The notes under the pieces were generated by a model, which saw only the letters and a program-made list of their open reading frames with translations, did no database searches and was not told the origin of the DNA. A stretch of DNA of 64,000 nt from Terriglobus albidus (lineage in GTDB: Bacteria; Acidobacteriota; Terriglobia; Terriglobales; Acidobacteriaceae), in the NCBI RefSeq assembly GCF_008000815.1, contig NZ_CP042806.1:4464001-4528000 (forward strand), in the 5' to 3' direction. The translations under genes were made by a program, and so were the position numbers. Shown here piece after piece: positions 50,047 through 58,627 of this stretch (position 1 is its first letter; each line of letters begins with the position of its first letter).

Positions 50047-51630
50047 TCAATGGCCTGCCGGCGCCTTGCCACCCGCCCTGAAGTGCTTTGCCAGAAGCAC
50101 TAACGGCGCAGCGAGAAGAGTGATCCAGCCCATCAGACGAAAGCAGTCCATGAAGCCGAGCATGCGGGTATGCGCCTCAAACTGAGCATAGAGCTGCGCA
50201 TATGCTCCGCGCGTGGCGTCGGCCACGCTGTAGCCGTGGATCTGGAGATAGCTTGAAACCTGCCTCACATTCTGCTGCAGCGCATCGCTGGATGAAGAGA
50301 AGTACGCTGACAAGCGATCTTCGTGAAAATTCTGCCGCCGCTCGCTCATCGTGGTAACAAAGGACACGCCGAAGCTCCCACCCCAGTTGCGGAAGAGATT
50401 CGTCAGGCTCGACGCCTTATTGTTCTGATCAGGCCTGAGCTGCGAGTACGCCAGCACCGTGAGCGGAACAAAGAGGAAGGCATATCCAAGTCCCTGATAG
50501 GCGCGGGCAAAGGCGTAATGGAAGTAGTCAGACTGCAGCGTCAGACGGCTGTAATAAAACATTGAGGCGGCGACAACAGTTAGGCTGGCGCCGATCATCA
50601 TACGCGGGTGCACAATCCCTCGCTGCACGAGTTGCGCGGCGACAGGAGCGAGGAAGGTAATCACCAGAGCTCCCGGGCCCAGCACCAGGCCGGCGTCGAG
50701 CGCACGATATCCATACAGGCTCTGCAGGATCTGCGGGATCATCGTTGTCGTTGCGAAGAGGCCTACGCCGAAGATGAAATAAAAGGCGCAGGCAATCGCG
50801 AAGTTCCGGTTTGCAAGCATATGGAACTCCACGATGGGATCTGGTGTGCGCAGCTCCCACCAGATGGCAGTCCCCCAGCAAACCACAGCGATTGCAAACA
50901 GCCAACTGATCGTTGTGCTGCCAAACCAGTCGTCGATCTGGCCGCGGTCGAGCACCAGCTCAAGCGCAGCCGAGCCGATGCCGATCAGAGCAATACCAAC
51001 GCCATCGACCTTGCCGCCGCCCTGCGCCTTCAACTTGCGGCGCTCCTCCTCAAAGGCTGGGGGATCGTGCACAAAACGCTCTGTCAGAAACAGGCTCAAC
51101 GCGCCGATAGGGATGTTGATGAAGAAGACCCAGCGCCAGTTGAAGTTGTCGGTAATCCAGCCGCCGAGAACAGGACCGATTGCCGGCGCTGTGACGATGG
51201 CGACGGTATAAAGCGCAAAAGCACTGGCGCGCTTCGCAGGCGGGAAGGTGTCGACCAGAATCGCCTGCTCTACCGGAGCGAGCCCCCCGCCTGCAATTCC
51301 CTGCAGCACACGCGCGATCAGAATCACGTTCAGGCTGGGCGCGATACCGCAGAAGAAGCTGGTGACGGTAAAGAGCACCACGCAGAGCATGTAATAGGTC
51401 TTGCGGCCGAAGACGCGGCTCAGCCAGGCCGACATCGGCAAAACGACAGCGTTGGCTACCAGGTAGGTCGTCAAAATCCAGGTCACCTCATCAAAGCTGC
51501 GACCTAGCCCCCCGGCGATATGCGGCAGAGCCACATTGGCAATGGAGGTATCCAGAAGCTCCATGAAGGTAGCGATGGTTACGGTCAGCGCCACCACCCA
51601 CGGGTTCACCTGCCTTCGGTTCTCTGCCAC
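50047..51630 (-). CDS. DHA2-family (EmrB-type) drug efflux transporter, 14 helices
   Basis: A 527-aa major-facilitator permease. The MFS motifs are visible: FMELLDTSIANVALPHIAGG (motif D1 region), SAWLSRVFGRKTYYMLCVVL (motif A), ILIARVLQGIAGGGLAPVEQ (motif B), and IVTAPAIGPVLGGWITDNFN with the motif C pattern G-P-x-x-G-G, the mark of the antiport class. About 14 hydrophobic helices are countable. It is divergent from the TetR gene and both share two palindromic operators. No membrane-fusion (EmrA) gene is adjacent. It probably exports drugs or other toxic compounds. Confidence 0.94.
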   Translation of the reverse strand: MAENRRQVNPWVVALTVTIATFMELLDTSIANVALPHIAGGLGRSFDEVTWILTTYLVANAVVLPMSAWLSRVFGRKTYYMLCVVLFTVTSFFCGIAPSLNVILIARVLQGIAGGGLAPVEQAILVDTFPPAKRASAFALYTVAIVTAPAIGPVLGGWITDNFNWRWVFFINIPIGALSLFLTERFVHDPPAFEEERRKLKAQGGGKVDGVGIALIGIGSAALELVLDRGQIDDWFGSTTISWLFAIAVVCWGTAIWWELRTPDPIVEFHMLANRNFAIACAFYFIFGVGLFATTTMIPQILQSLYGYRALDAGLVLGPGALVITFLAPVAAQLVQRGIVHPRMMIGASLTVVAASMFYYSRLTLQSDYFHYAFARAYQGLGYAFLFVPLTVLAYSQLRPDQNNKASSLTNLFRNWGGSFGVSFVTTMSERRQNFHEDRLSAYFSSSSDALQQNVRQVSSYLQIHGYSVADATRGAYAQLYAQFEAHTRMLGFMDCFRLMGWITLLAAPLVLLAKHFRAGGKAPAGH

Positions 51631-51648
51631 GACTGTACCCTTTCATGC

Positions 51649-51660
51649 GACCGATCGGTC
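51649..51660. promoter_or_regulatory. TetR-type operator site 1
   Basis: The perfect 12-bp palindrome GACCGATCGGTC, immediately upstream of the transporter start (51630). A second site of the same core lies at 51682-51697. Confidence 0.7.
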
Positions 51661-51681
51661 TCTTTTTACATCTAAAAACAT

Positions 51682-51697
51682 GAGACCGGACGGTCTC
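51682..51697. promoter_or_regulatory. TetR-type operator site 2
   Basis: The palindrome GAGACCGGACGGTCTC has the core GACCGnnCGGTC shared with site 1, with 33 bp between the starts of the two sites. Between the tetR and transporter starts, this arrangement fits dual repression by the TetR protein. That binding is inference. Confidence 0.75.
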
Positions 51698-51737
51698 AAG
51701 TAGAGATAAGATGGAGCCGGGCAGGAGAACGATTCAA

Positions 51738-52346
51738 ATGAAAAAAGGCCAGCAGACGCGCGAACGCATCATTGCCCAGGCGGCCCCCGTATTCAATGCA
51801 TATGGCTACGAGGGGGCAACCATGTCACAGCTCATGGAAGCCACCGGCCTGGAAAAAGGCGGCATTTATCGCCACTTCAGCAGTAAGGAAGAGCTCGCAA
51901 AGGAGTCGTTCAAGTTCGCCTGGAATACGGTGCTGGAGGTCCGCCTTCGAGGGCTGGATGAAGTGCCGACCGCCCTCGGCAAACTGCGGCACATCATCGA
52001 TAACTTCGTTGAGATCCGGTCTCCGGTTTCAGGAGGGTGCCCCCTGCTGAATACAGCCATGGACTGTGACGACGGCAACCCCGCGCTGCGTGAGCTGGCG
52101 AAGAAGACACTGCAAAATTGGCAGCAGCGCCTGATGAAGATTGTGGACGATGGCATACACACCGGGGAGATCGTGGGCACCGCTTCACCGAAGATCACCG
52201 CAAACATCATCATCTCTACCCTTGAGGGCGCGGTGATGATTACCCGGCTGGAACACACTCTGGATGCGCTGCACGATGCGCGTACTGCCCTGTCGGCCCA
52301 TCTGGAGACTCTTGCGGCAAAGCCCCGGAGGCACGCAAGAACCTAG
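51738..52346 (+). CDS. TetR-family transcriptional repressor
   Basis: 202 aa from the ATG at 51738, which has AGGAG upstream; an in-frame ATG at 51711 lies close to the operator and lacks a site. The N-terminal helix-turn-helix is GYEGATMSQLMEATGLEKGG then IYRHFSSKEELAKESF. The C-terminal ligand domain contains GGCPLLNTAMDCDDGNPALR, which resembles the TetR_C_6/AcrR type. It probably represses both itself and the divergent DHA2 pump through the two palindromes. Its stop TAG is the first three bases of a family 1 repeat. Confidence 0.92.
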   Translation: MKKGQQTRERIIAQAAPVFNAYGYEGATMSQLMEATGLEKGGIYRHFSSKEELAKESFKFAWNTVLEVRLRGLDEVPTALGKLRHIIDNFVEIRSPVSGGCPLLNTAMDCDDGNPALRELAKKTLQNWQQRLMKIVDDGIHTGEIVGTASPKITANIIISTLEGAVMITRLEHTLDALHDARTALSAHLETLAAKPRRHART

Positions 52347-52459
52347 AGCATTTTTCCTGTAGGTGGAGTGCAGGGCTTGTGCATCTATAGGCGTTTTCCT
52401 CAATGAAAACACTGCTTCACACTTCTCCCGGGATACCCGGCAACAGGACAGATGCTCTA
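52344..52459. repeat. 116-bp palindromic element (family 1), reverse orientation
   Basis: Ends TAGAGCATTTTTCCTGT and ACAGGACAGATGCTCTA; core GGCGTTTTCCTCAATGAAAA. The initial TAG forms the tetR stop codon. Confidence 0.9.
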
Positions 52460-52467
52460 AGGACTAC

Positions 52468-52497
52468 GGGTGGCAGGAAGAACATTCTCCTGCCACC
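52468..52497. terminator. Hairpin downstream of tetR, convergent with the GT-C gene
   Basis: GGGTGGCAGGA pairs with TCCTGCCACCC around an 8-nt loop. It stands between the family 1 repeat and the 3' end of the membrane glycosyltransferase gene. Confidence 0.65.
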
Positions 52498-52522
52498 CGC
52501 TCTGCCCTCAATGAGGGGCGAT

Positions 52523-53887
52523 TCAGTTGGCGGGTTGAAGCTCCGCTTCCACAGCAAATGCATCCTCATCTTCGTCCACATAGCTTTCCTGTGGCTGCAT
52601 TCCTACCAGGCCTACGATGACGAGAGCCAGGATCTGCGGCTCGATCGGCTGACGATAGTCCATCGAAGCATGCGTCAGATAGTACGGGATAGGAAACAGT
52701 ACTACGAGTGCGAGGTACGGCATGACCGAGCGCCAGTCCTGCCGCAGCCAACGGCGGATACCGCGTAGCATTAGCAGGGTAAGACCGGTGCAGAAGAACA
52801 AATTCGGGATGTCGAAGGGCTCACGCTTCAGATAATCACGATCGAAGCTCCAGAAGCTGGTCCAGTAACGCAGAGTCCTGCGCAGCGTGACAGCCGCGAA
52901 GTGGCGAGGATGCTGACGGACAAAACGTACGGAAAGATCGTGCTTTTCGGCCAGGTACGCCGTCTCTCCCATCTCGACCCACTTCTTCATCTCGTAGTCA
53001 TTGCTTGCCGGATGCGCTGCAGGAGGGTTCGTCACCGAAGTGTCTCCATGGTTGCCTGCATAGAACTCGAGCCAGAAACCATCGCGCAAAGGTACGGCCG
53101 TATGCAGGACACGCTGGTTGCGGATCGACCATGGCAGGACAACGACGATTGTTGCCAGCACCGCAACCGCCATACGGCGAATCCACGGTCCCCCCTCGCG
53201 GCGTACACGCCAGCCGGCAAGCAGAAGCAGGAACGGAAGCGAAGTCAGGACCGAGGGATTTGAAAGCAGCGTAACGCCGAAGAGCGCACCGAAGGCAGCC
53301 CAGCCGATCGACCGGTGAGCACTGTGCAGCACCTGTGCTGCCCAGAAGCAGCAGGCAAAAAGCAGCGAAGTCAGAGCGTAGTCCCAGACCTGGGATGCGG
53401 AAAAGTAGATGGCGAAGGGGTAGAGCGCCCAACCCCATGCTGCCCAGCGCGCCGCTCGCTGACCGGCCACATTACGAACACTGAAATAGACCGGAATGCA
53501 GGTCAGCGCCGAGAAGAGACTGTTGATCGCCAGCAATACATAGGCAGCCTGCAGCGTATAGAGCCCGAACACGCGAAAGACCCCGGACATCAGGTACGGA
53601 TAGATGGGTGGGACCAGTGCCGTGGGTCCGGTCAACGGCAGGAAAGGCGCGCTGAAGCCATGGCCGAAGAAGAGACTGCGGGCCACCCATCCCATTTCGG
53701 CGCCGAAATCGCCGTGATCGAACGTTGGTTTGGCAATATCACCGGCGGCGAATACAGCAACGATCAGCCGAATCGCCAGAGCAAAGAAGACTACCGCGGG
53801 TAGGAGCCGGACTGGAGAATCGAAACTTTCCCGAAGACGGGAGAACCACGAAGAAGGCTTCGTGCGCGTCGCGAAAACTGTCGTCAT
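52523..53887 (-). CDS. GT-C type membrane glycosyltransferase (PMT/GT39-like)
   Basis: A 454-aa integral membrane protein. The first loop has FDHGDFGAEMGWVARSLFFG, where the Asp/Glu residues resemble the GT-C catalytic D-x-D/E-x-D motif. A dozen hydrophobic segments follow, with the periplasmic WYF-free but W-rich C-terminal loop (YWTSFWSFDRDYLKREPFDI). ArnT/dolichol-phosphate-mannosyltransferase-like enzymes move sugars from polyprenyl phosphates outside the membrane. The substrate is unknown. The C-terminus is acidic (V-D-E-D-E-D-A-F). GAGG precedes the ATG by 5 nt but is masked by a leader hairpin at 53890-53905. Confidence 0.82.
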   Translation of the reverse strand: MTTVFATRTKPSSWFSRLRESFDSPVRLLPAVVFFALAIRLIVAVFAAGDIAKPTFDHGDFGAEMGWVARSLFFGHGFSAPFLPLTGPTALVPPIYPYLMSGVFRVFGLYTLQAAYVLLAINSLFSALTCIPVYFSVRNVAGQRAARWAAWGWALYPFAIYFSASQVWDYALTSLLFACCFWAAQVLHSAHRSIGWAAFGALFGVTLLSNPSVLTSLPFLLLLAGWRVRREGGPWIRRMAVAVLATIVVVLPWSIRNQRVLHTAVPLRDGFWLEFYAGNHGDTSVTNPPAAHPASNDYEMKKWVEMGETAYLAEKHDLSVRFVRQHPRHFAAVTLRRTLRYWTSFWSFDRDYLKREPFDIPNLFFCTGLTLLMLRGIRRWLRQDWRSVMPYLALVVLFPIPYYLTHASMDYRQPIEPQILALVIVGLVGMQPQESYVDEDEDAFAVEAELQPAN

Positions 53888-53889
53888 GC

Positions 53890-53957
53890 CACCTCACCGG
53901 AGGTGCAAGACGCGGGGGATGTCGCCGTGCCAAAGCCGGCGAGTTTGTTTTCTTGCA
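53890..53957 (-). promoter_or_regulatory. Structured leader with a hairpin covering the ribosome site
   Basis: On the minus strand the leader reads TGCAAG (53957 side), an inner stem CGCCG with CGGCG, then CTTGCA closing the outer stem. CACCTC, loop CGGT and GAGGTG follow; the last arm is the Shine-Dalgarno. The geometry is that of a translation-control leader. I do not recognise a known riboswitch class. Confidence 0.35.
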
Positions 53958-54114
53958 TGTAGCTCCTTCATGAGCCTCTTGGACGTGTTCTTTTTGCTTT
54001 TGAACTACGAACGCACTAAAAAAATCTCTCGTATGAGGAGCGCAATCGATCGAATGTCGCGTCTAAAGTTGCCCTAGTCTCTCATCCCAAAGGCCTTAAA
54101 ATGTTAAAAATCTG

Positions 54115-54891
54115 ATGCCTTTCCTGATCACCAGCCGAACGAATCCCCGTTTAAAGCAGCTTCGAGCTGCGCTGGATGGACTGACCCGGCTCTCCGAAGG
54201 CTACATCGGCATTGAAGGCGAGCATCTACTGGAAGAGGCCCTTCGCAGTGGCCTCGAAGTAAAGTCCGTCTTTTTGCGCGAGGACCGGGTCCTTCCGGCA
54301 TCCCTTATTCTGCCTCCAACCTTGGAAGTCATCTCCGTCGCAAAGGATGCCTTTGTTTCGGCGACGGAGTCTCCACAGGGGGTTGCCGCATTGGTTATCC
54401 CTCCCCGGCACTCCCCCGAGGCGCTGCTGCGTGGTAAGCCGCTGATCGTCGTTACCGAGGCCCTTCAGGATCCAGGCAACCTGGGCACCCTGATCCGTAC
54501 GGCGGAGGCCTTCGGAGCGACCGGCCTGGTGACGCTTTCAGGGACTGTATCGCCCTGGAACCAGAAAGCGCTGCGTGCCTCCGCCGGGTCGGCGCTGCGG
54601 CTGCCGATCGTTGCCGGGGATACGGCAACCATCGATCTGCTGCGCCGTAACGGAGTCCGGATTCTTGCAGCCGTCCCGGCAGATGGCATTCCCGCAACCA
54701 AGGCCGGCCTGGTGGAACCGTGTGCCATCCTTCTGGGAAATGAAGGCGCGGGGCTCTCGGCCTCGATGCTCGGCCTCGCCGATGAACGCATTACTATTCC
54801 CACGCCAGGACCGACAGAAAGCCTGAACGCCGCGGTAGCCGGCAGCATCCTTCTCTATGAAGCAGCGCGGCAACGCGCAGGTGAGCAGTAG
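54115..54891 (+). CDS. TrmH/SpoU-family RNA 2'-O-methyltransferase
   Basis: A 258-aa enzyme. An N-terminal substrate-binding domain (residues 1-95, ITSRTNPRLKQLRAALDGLT, YIGIEGEHLLEEALRSGLEV) is followed by the SPOUT domain with motif 1 ALQDPGNLGTLIRTAEAFGA, motif 2 ILLGNEGAGLS and motif 3 PTPGPTESLNAAVAGSILLY. These are the knotted SAM-binding residues. It methylates a ribose in tRNA or rRNA; the target is not evident. Its stop TAG lies at the first bases of a family 1 repeat, which separates it from rarA. Confidence 0.93.
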   Translation: MPFLITSRTNPRLKQLRAALDGLTRLSEGYIGIEGEHLLEEALRSGLEVKSVFLREDRVLPASLILPPTLEVISVAKDAFVSATESPQGVAALVIPPRHSPEALLRGKPLIVVTEALQDPGNLGTLIRTAEAFGATGLVTLSGTVSPWNQKALRASAGSALRLPIVAGDTATIDLLRRNGVRILAAVPADGIPATKAGLVEPCAILLGNEGAGLSASMLGLADERITIPTPGPTESLNAAVAGSILLYEAARQRAGEQ

Positions 54892-55004
54892 AGCATTTTC
54901 CCTGTTGCTGGGTGTCTCGGAAGAAGAGTACAGCGGCGTTTTCATTGCGGAAAACGCCCATAGATGCGGAAGCCCTACACTACACCTACAGGGAAAATAC
55001 TCTA
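54889..55004. repeat. 116-bp palindromic element (family 1), forward orientation
   Basis: Ends TAGAGCATTTTCCCTGT and ACAGGGAAAATACTCTA; core GCGTTTTCATTGCGGAAAACGC. Its left TAG is the stop of the methyltransferase gene, and its right end is 3 nt before the rarA ATG, so it forms the whole spacer. Confidence 0.92.
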
Positions 55005-55007
55005 ACG

Positions 55008-56345
55008 ATGGGACTCTTCGATGTATCGCCGATGGTGCAGGACACCGGCACGTCACGTGCTCCGCTGGCCGAACGTATGCGCCCTCGCACACTGGATGAA
55101 TTCACCGGGCAGGAACACCTGCTTGGTCCCGGCAAGCCGTTGCGCACCCAGATCGAACAGGACGATGCCGCCTCCATCATTCTGTGGGGGCCGCCGGGAG
55201 TCGGTAAGACGACGCTGGCGAAGATCATCGCGCGCGTGACCCAGGCCACCTTTATCGAGTTTTCGGCGGTACTCTCCGGCATCAAAGAGATCAAGCAGGT
55301 GATGGCAGACGCGGAGAAAGCCGCCCAGATGGGTTCGCGCACGATCCTGTTCGTCGATGAGATTCACCGCTTTAACAAGGCACAACAGGACGCCTTTCTG
55401 CCCTACGTCGAGCGCGGCTCCATTCGCCTGATCGGAGCGACGACCGAGAACCCCTCCTTTGAAATTAACGCCGCACTGCTCTCCCGTTGCCGTGTCTACA
55501 CCCTGCAGCAGCTCACGCAGCCGCAAATTATCAGCCTGCTGCAACGTGCGCTGCACGATGAGGAACGGGGTCTCGGCAAGTTGGGCCTGGCAGCAGACGA
55601 AGCTGCAATGGCCACCATCGCCAGCTACTCCAGCGGAGACGCCCGCTATGCTCTGAATGCGCTGGAGGTCGCCGCAAAGCTGGCGGTCTCGCGTAAACAG
55701 AACGCGCTGACAGAATCGCTGGTCACCGATGCTCTGCAGCAGCGTGTGCTGCTCTATGACAAGAGCGGCGAACAGCACTACGACCTGATCTCGGCACTGC
55801 ATAAGTCGGTGCGGAACTCCGACGCCGATGCCTCTCTGTACTGGCTTGGCCGGATGCTCGTCGCCGGCGAAGACCCCATGTATGTGGCGCGCAGAGTGGT
55901 CCGTATGGCCGTAGAGGATATCGGCCTGGCAGCGCCGGAGGCGCTCAATCTCTGCCTTTCAGCGCGCGATGCCATGCACTTCCTCGGTTCTCCGGAAGGA
56001 GAGCTCGCACTCGCCCAGGCCGTCACCTACCTGGCCCTGGCGCCGAAGTCGAATGCCGTTTACACCGCCTGGGGCGCGATCCAACAGGATATCCAGCGCA
56101 CGGCTGCCGAGCCTGTGCCGCTGCACCTTCGCAATGCTCCCACCTCGCTGCTGAAGTCACTCGATTACGGGAAGGACTATCAGTACGCCCATGACGTCGA
56201 AGGCAAGGTGGCTGATATGGATTGCCTGCCTCCTTCTCTCGCGAACCGCCGCTACTACCAGCCCACGCAGGACGGCCGCGAAAAGCTGCTGGCGCAGCGT
56301 ATGGAAGAGATCCGGCGCATCCGCGACTCGAAGCGTCGGCGCTAG
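55008..56345 (+). CDS. rarA: Replication-associated recombination protein A (MgsA/RarA)
   Basis: 445 aa from the ATG at 55008; the open frame upstream reads through the repeat and is not coding. The AAA+ core has LAERMRPRTLDEFTGQEHLL, Walker A GPPGVGKT (residues 61-68), Walker B ILFVDEIHRF, sensor 1 IGATTENPSFEINAALLSR, and the C-terminal MgsA domain with HYDLISALHKSVRNSDADAS and LYWLGRMLVAGEDPMYVARR. It acts at stalled replication forks. Translation must rely on a site made by the repeat's GGGAAAA, because nothing else lies between. Confidence 0.96.
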   Translation: MGLFDVSPMVQDTGTSRAPLAERMRPRTLDEFTGQEHLLGPGKPLRTQIEQDDAASIILWGPPGVGKTTLAKIIARVTQATFIEFSAVLSGIKEIKQVMADAEKAAQMGSRTILFVDEIHRFNKAQQDAFLPYVERGSIRLIGATTENPSFEINAALLSRCRVYTLQQLTQPQIISLLQRALHDEERGLGKLGLAADEAAMATIASYSSGDARYALNALEVAAKLAVSRKQNALTESLVTDALQQRVLLYDKSGEQHYDLISALHKSVRNSDADASLYWLGRMLVAGEDPMYVARRVVRMAVEDIGLAAPEALNLCLSARDAMHFLGSPEGELALAQAVTYLALAPKSNAVYTAWGAIQQDIQRTAAEPVPLHLRNAPTSLLKSLDYGKDYQYAHDVEGKVADMDCLPPSLANRRYYQPTQDGREKLLAQRMEEIRRIRDSKRRR

Positions 56346-56375
56346 CGACGAGAGCGTACATATCTACGAATCGTT

Positions 56376-56849
56376 CTAGCCGCCCTGACTTGCCTTCGGC
56401 TTGCGAAACGCATAGATGATGGCTAGTAGCGGCGGAGCCAGCAAGACTCCCCAAAAGGGGATGATGATGCCCAGCACAATCGGCCCGAAGAACGCCGCCC
56501 ACCAGGGGACGCGTGCGGTCCGCTTCAGCAGATAGGGTTGAATCAGCAGGCCATCGATAGCGGCAATCGCCCCGTAGAGGCCCAGCAGCCAGCAGTAGCT
56601 GTACCAATCCTTGTCGGTGAACAGAAGCGCCAGGGCAGGACCGCAGACGCTGAGCACCGGCCCAAAGTTGGGAATGAACTGCAACAGACCGCCGAGCATG
56701 CCCCACAGCGGAGCCAGTGGGACGCCTATCAGGGTAAGTCCGAGCCACCATAACGCGCCTACGATCAGTGCATCGAGCGTCGTGGCCCGCCACCATGCGA
56801 CCAGCGCACCACCGGCGGTCTTCAGTGCATCCCTCTCAAAGCCTGCCAA
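56376..56849 (-). CDS. Short AI-2E/DUF20-family membrane protein
   Basis: A 157-aa protein covering only the C-terminal half of the usual roughly 350-aa AI-2E exporter family (GVPLAPLWGMLGGLLQFIPN, then FGPVLSVCGPALALLFTD, GLLIQPYLLKRTARVPWWAA, GPIVLGIIIPFWGVLLAPPL). It starts at a TTG with GGAGG 6 nt upstream, so the short version is translated rather than a random fragment. Family members transport small molecules or sodium; the truncated form may be a degenerate or a specialised protein. It is divergent from the amylase gene. Confidence 0.72.
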   Translation of the reverse strand: MAGFERDALKTAGGALVAWWRATTLDALIVGALWWLGLTLIGVPLAPLWGMLGGLLQFIPNFGPVLSVCGPALALLFTDKDWYSYCWLLGLYGAIAAIDGLLIQPYLLKRTARVPWWAAFFGPIVLGIIIPFWGVLLAPPLLAIIYAFRKPKASQGG

Positions 56850-56954
56850 AGCACTCCTCCGGTGAAATCCGCATCCAACACCTTGGATGCGCCATCAAGC
56901 ACACAAGAACACTACAGCACAGCACATGCACCATCCGCCCCTGGAGAACTCGAT

Positions 56955-58286
56955 ATGGCTGTAATGATGCAAGCTTTCTACTGGGACGCGCCAATCCACG
57001 AAAGCAAGATCGGTGAATGGTGGAACCACCTCAGAGAACTTACACCGCAGCTTACTGCCTCGGGCATCAATGCCCTTTGGCTTCCTCCCATCTCAAAAGC
57101 AGCGGATATCAGATCGAACGGTTATGACCCGTATGACTACTTCGACCTTGGAGACTTTGACCAGAAGGGCGGAACCAAGACGCTGTATGGCAATCGTGCC
57201 GAGTTGGAGGCACTCATCAAAACACTCCATGACCACCAGATCGGCGCCTATGCGGATATGGTGATCAATCACAACTCCGGCGCCGATGCCGAAGAAGTGA
57301 ATCCGTTGGACGGGCAAAAACGCTGGACAAAGTTCACGCCTAAGTCGGGCAAGTTCCCTCGTGACTGGAACTGCTTTCATCCTTCGCGTTATGAACAGGT
57401 GATGATGGAGGGCGAAAACTTCGCCGGCTTCCCTCACCTGTGCCATCGCAATCCGCGTGTCTACGAAGCGATGTATGAGTACGCCCGCTTGCTCATCGAA
57501 GAGCTCAAGTTCGACGGCTTCCGCTTCGACTTCGTTAAAGGCTATGAACCATGGATGATCGGCCTGCTGGCGAAGTATCGTTATGAACGCGAAGGCACGG
57601 ACTTCGTGCCGTTTGTCGTAGGCGAGCACTGGTCCTCGAAAGAAGAGATCGGTGGGTGGCTGGAACGAGTGAACCGCCACACAGACTCGCAGATCGCGGC
57701 GTTAGACTTTCCTCTGCGCTACAAGCTGAAAGATCTGTGCGACACACTGCAATATGACCTCAGGAATTTAACCGATGATGGCGCCGTCGTGACCAAGCGC
57801 CCGTTCAACGCCGTTACGTTCGTCGACAATCACGATATGGGCGACGATGAGATCATCAACGACAAGATGCTTGCCTATTCGTTCATTCTGGTGAACGAAG
57901 GCTACCCCTGTATCTTCTGGTACGACTACTTCAACCATGACCTCGCAAGGCCGCGGACGCCGAACGGGATCGATGCTTTGATCGACGTGCATCATCGGTA
58001 TGCCGGCGGAGAAGCCTCCATCCTGCATGCGGACCCGGACTTGTACATCATGCAACGTGGCGGATTCGACCAGCAGCCGGGATTGGTCTATGTGCTGAAC
58101 AATCTCGGAGACAAATGGTCAGGAACGTTGGTCAAAACACAGTGGCCGAACCAGAAGTTTCGTCCTCTCGCGTGGGACGGCCACGACATCGCCCATCCGG
58201 ACGAGCGCCGCACGAATGAGGAGGGCCAGGCGGAGTTTCCCGCGCCTCCACGGGGATACTGTGTCTACGTTCCGGTAGAGGATTAA
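56955..58286 (+). CDS. Cytoplasmic GH13 alpha-amylase
   Basis: 443 aa from the ATG at 56955 (MAVMMQAFYWDAPIHESKIG), preceded by GGAG; a GTG at 56862 is possible but has no site. Catalytic residues: V-I-N-H-N region I, Asp in FDGFRFDFVKGYE, Glu in FVVGEHWSSKEE, and Asp in VTFVDNHDMGDDEI. No signal peptide is present, so it acts inside the cell on maltooligosaccharides or glycogen. The Q-A-F-Y-W opening fits the GH13_5 subfamily. It forms, with the GH13 enzyme and the debrancher 18 kb away, an alpha-glucan set. Confidence 0.92.
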   Translation: MAVMMQAFYWDAPIHESKIGEWWNHLRELTPQLTASGINALWLPPISKAADIRSNGYDPYDYFDLGDFDQKGGTKTLYGNRAELEALIKTLHDHQIGAYADMVINHNSGADAEEVNPLDGQKRWTKFTPKSGKFPRDWNCFHPSRYEQVMMEGENFAGFPHLCHRNPRVYEAMYEYARLLIEELKFDGFRFDFVKGYEPWMIGLLAKYRYEREGTDFVPFVVGEHWSSKEEIGGWLERVNRHTDSQIAALDFPLRYKLKDLCDTLQYDLRNLTDDGAVVTKRPFNAVTFVDNHDMGDDEIINDKMLAYSFILVNEGYPCIFWYDYFNHDLARPRTPNGIDALIDVHHRYAGGEASILHADPDLYIMQRGGFDQQPGLVYVLNNLGDKWSGTLVKTQWPNQKFRPLAWDGHDIAHPDERRTNEEGQAEFPAPPRGYCVYVPVED

Positions 58287-58335
58287 GACCACAAAATAAC
58301 GGGTCAACCTTTCCACCGGCCATACGTCCATTAGC

Positions 58336-58572
58336 ATGGATGTCGTTATGCCCTGGCCGAAAAAAATTTGTGCCCTCTGTGAGGAAGAATTCGAGCTGAA
58401 GCCTGACAAGCCCGGCTTCGCGAACCACTGCCCAACCTGTACCGCATTCGAGATGGAAGAAGCCGCCGCCAACCAGTCCTCGAAGGACGCCGATCAAGTC
58501 CGGTATGAGGCCGAAATGAACGAAGCCCGGCGCGCCTCCATCAAGAATCTGCTCTACCGCAAAGATAGCTAG
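58336..58572 (+). CDS. Small putative zinc-ribbon protein
   Basis: A 78-aa protein (an ATG at 58348 may be the true start, MPWPKKICALCEEEFELKPD). Two CxxC pairs, CALC and CPTC, about 22 residues apart suggest one zinc site. The rest is a charged helix (EAEMNEARRASIKNLLYRK). No function is known. It lies 49 nt after the amylase gene and is followed by the metallo-beta-lactamase-fold gene. Confidence 0.62.
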   Translation: MDVVMPWPKKICALCEEEFELKPDKPGFANHCPTCTAFEMEEAAANQSSKDADQVRYEAEMNEARRASIKNLLYRKDS

Positions 58573-58627
58573 CCAACAGCAAGGGCTATCATGGCAGGCA
58601 TCTCTTGATTCCAGGAGTGTGCCACCC

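Noticed and set aside
54912-55007. Upstream extension of the rarA frame
   Set aside because: It is the palindromic repeat read through in frame; the AAA+ protein begins at 55008.
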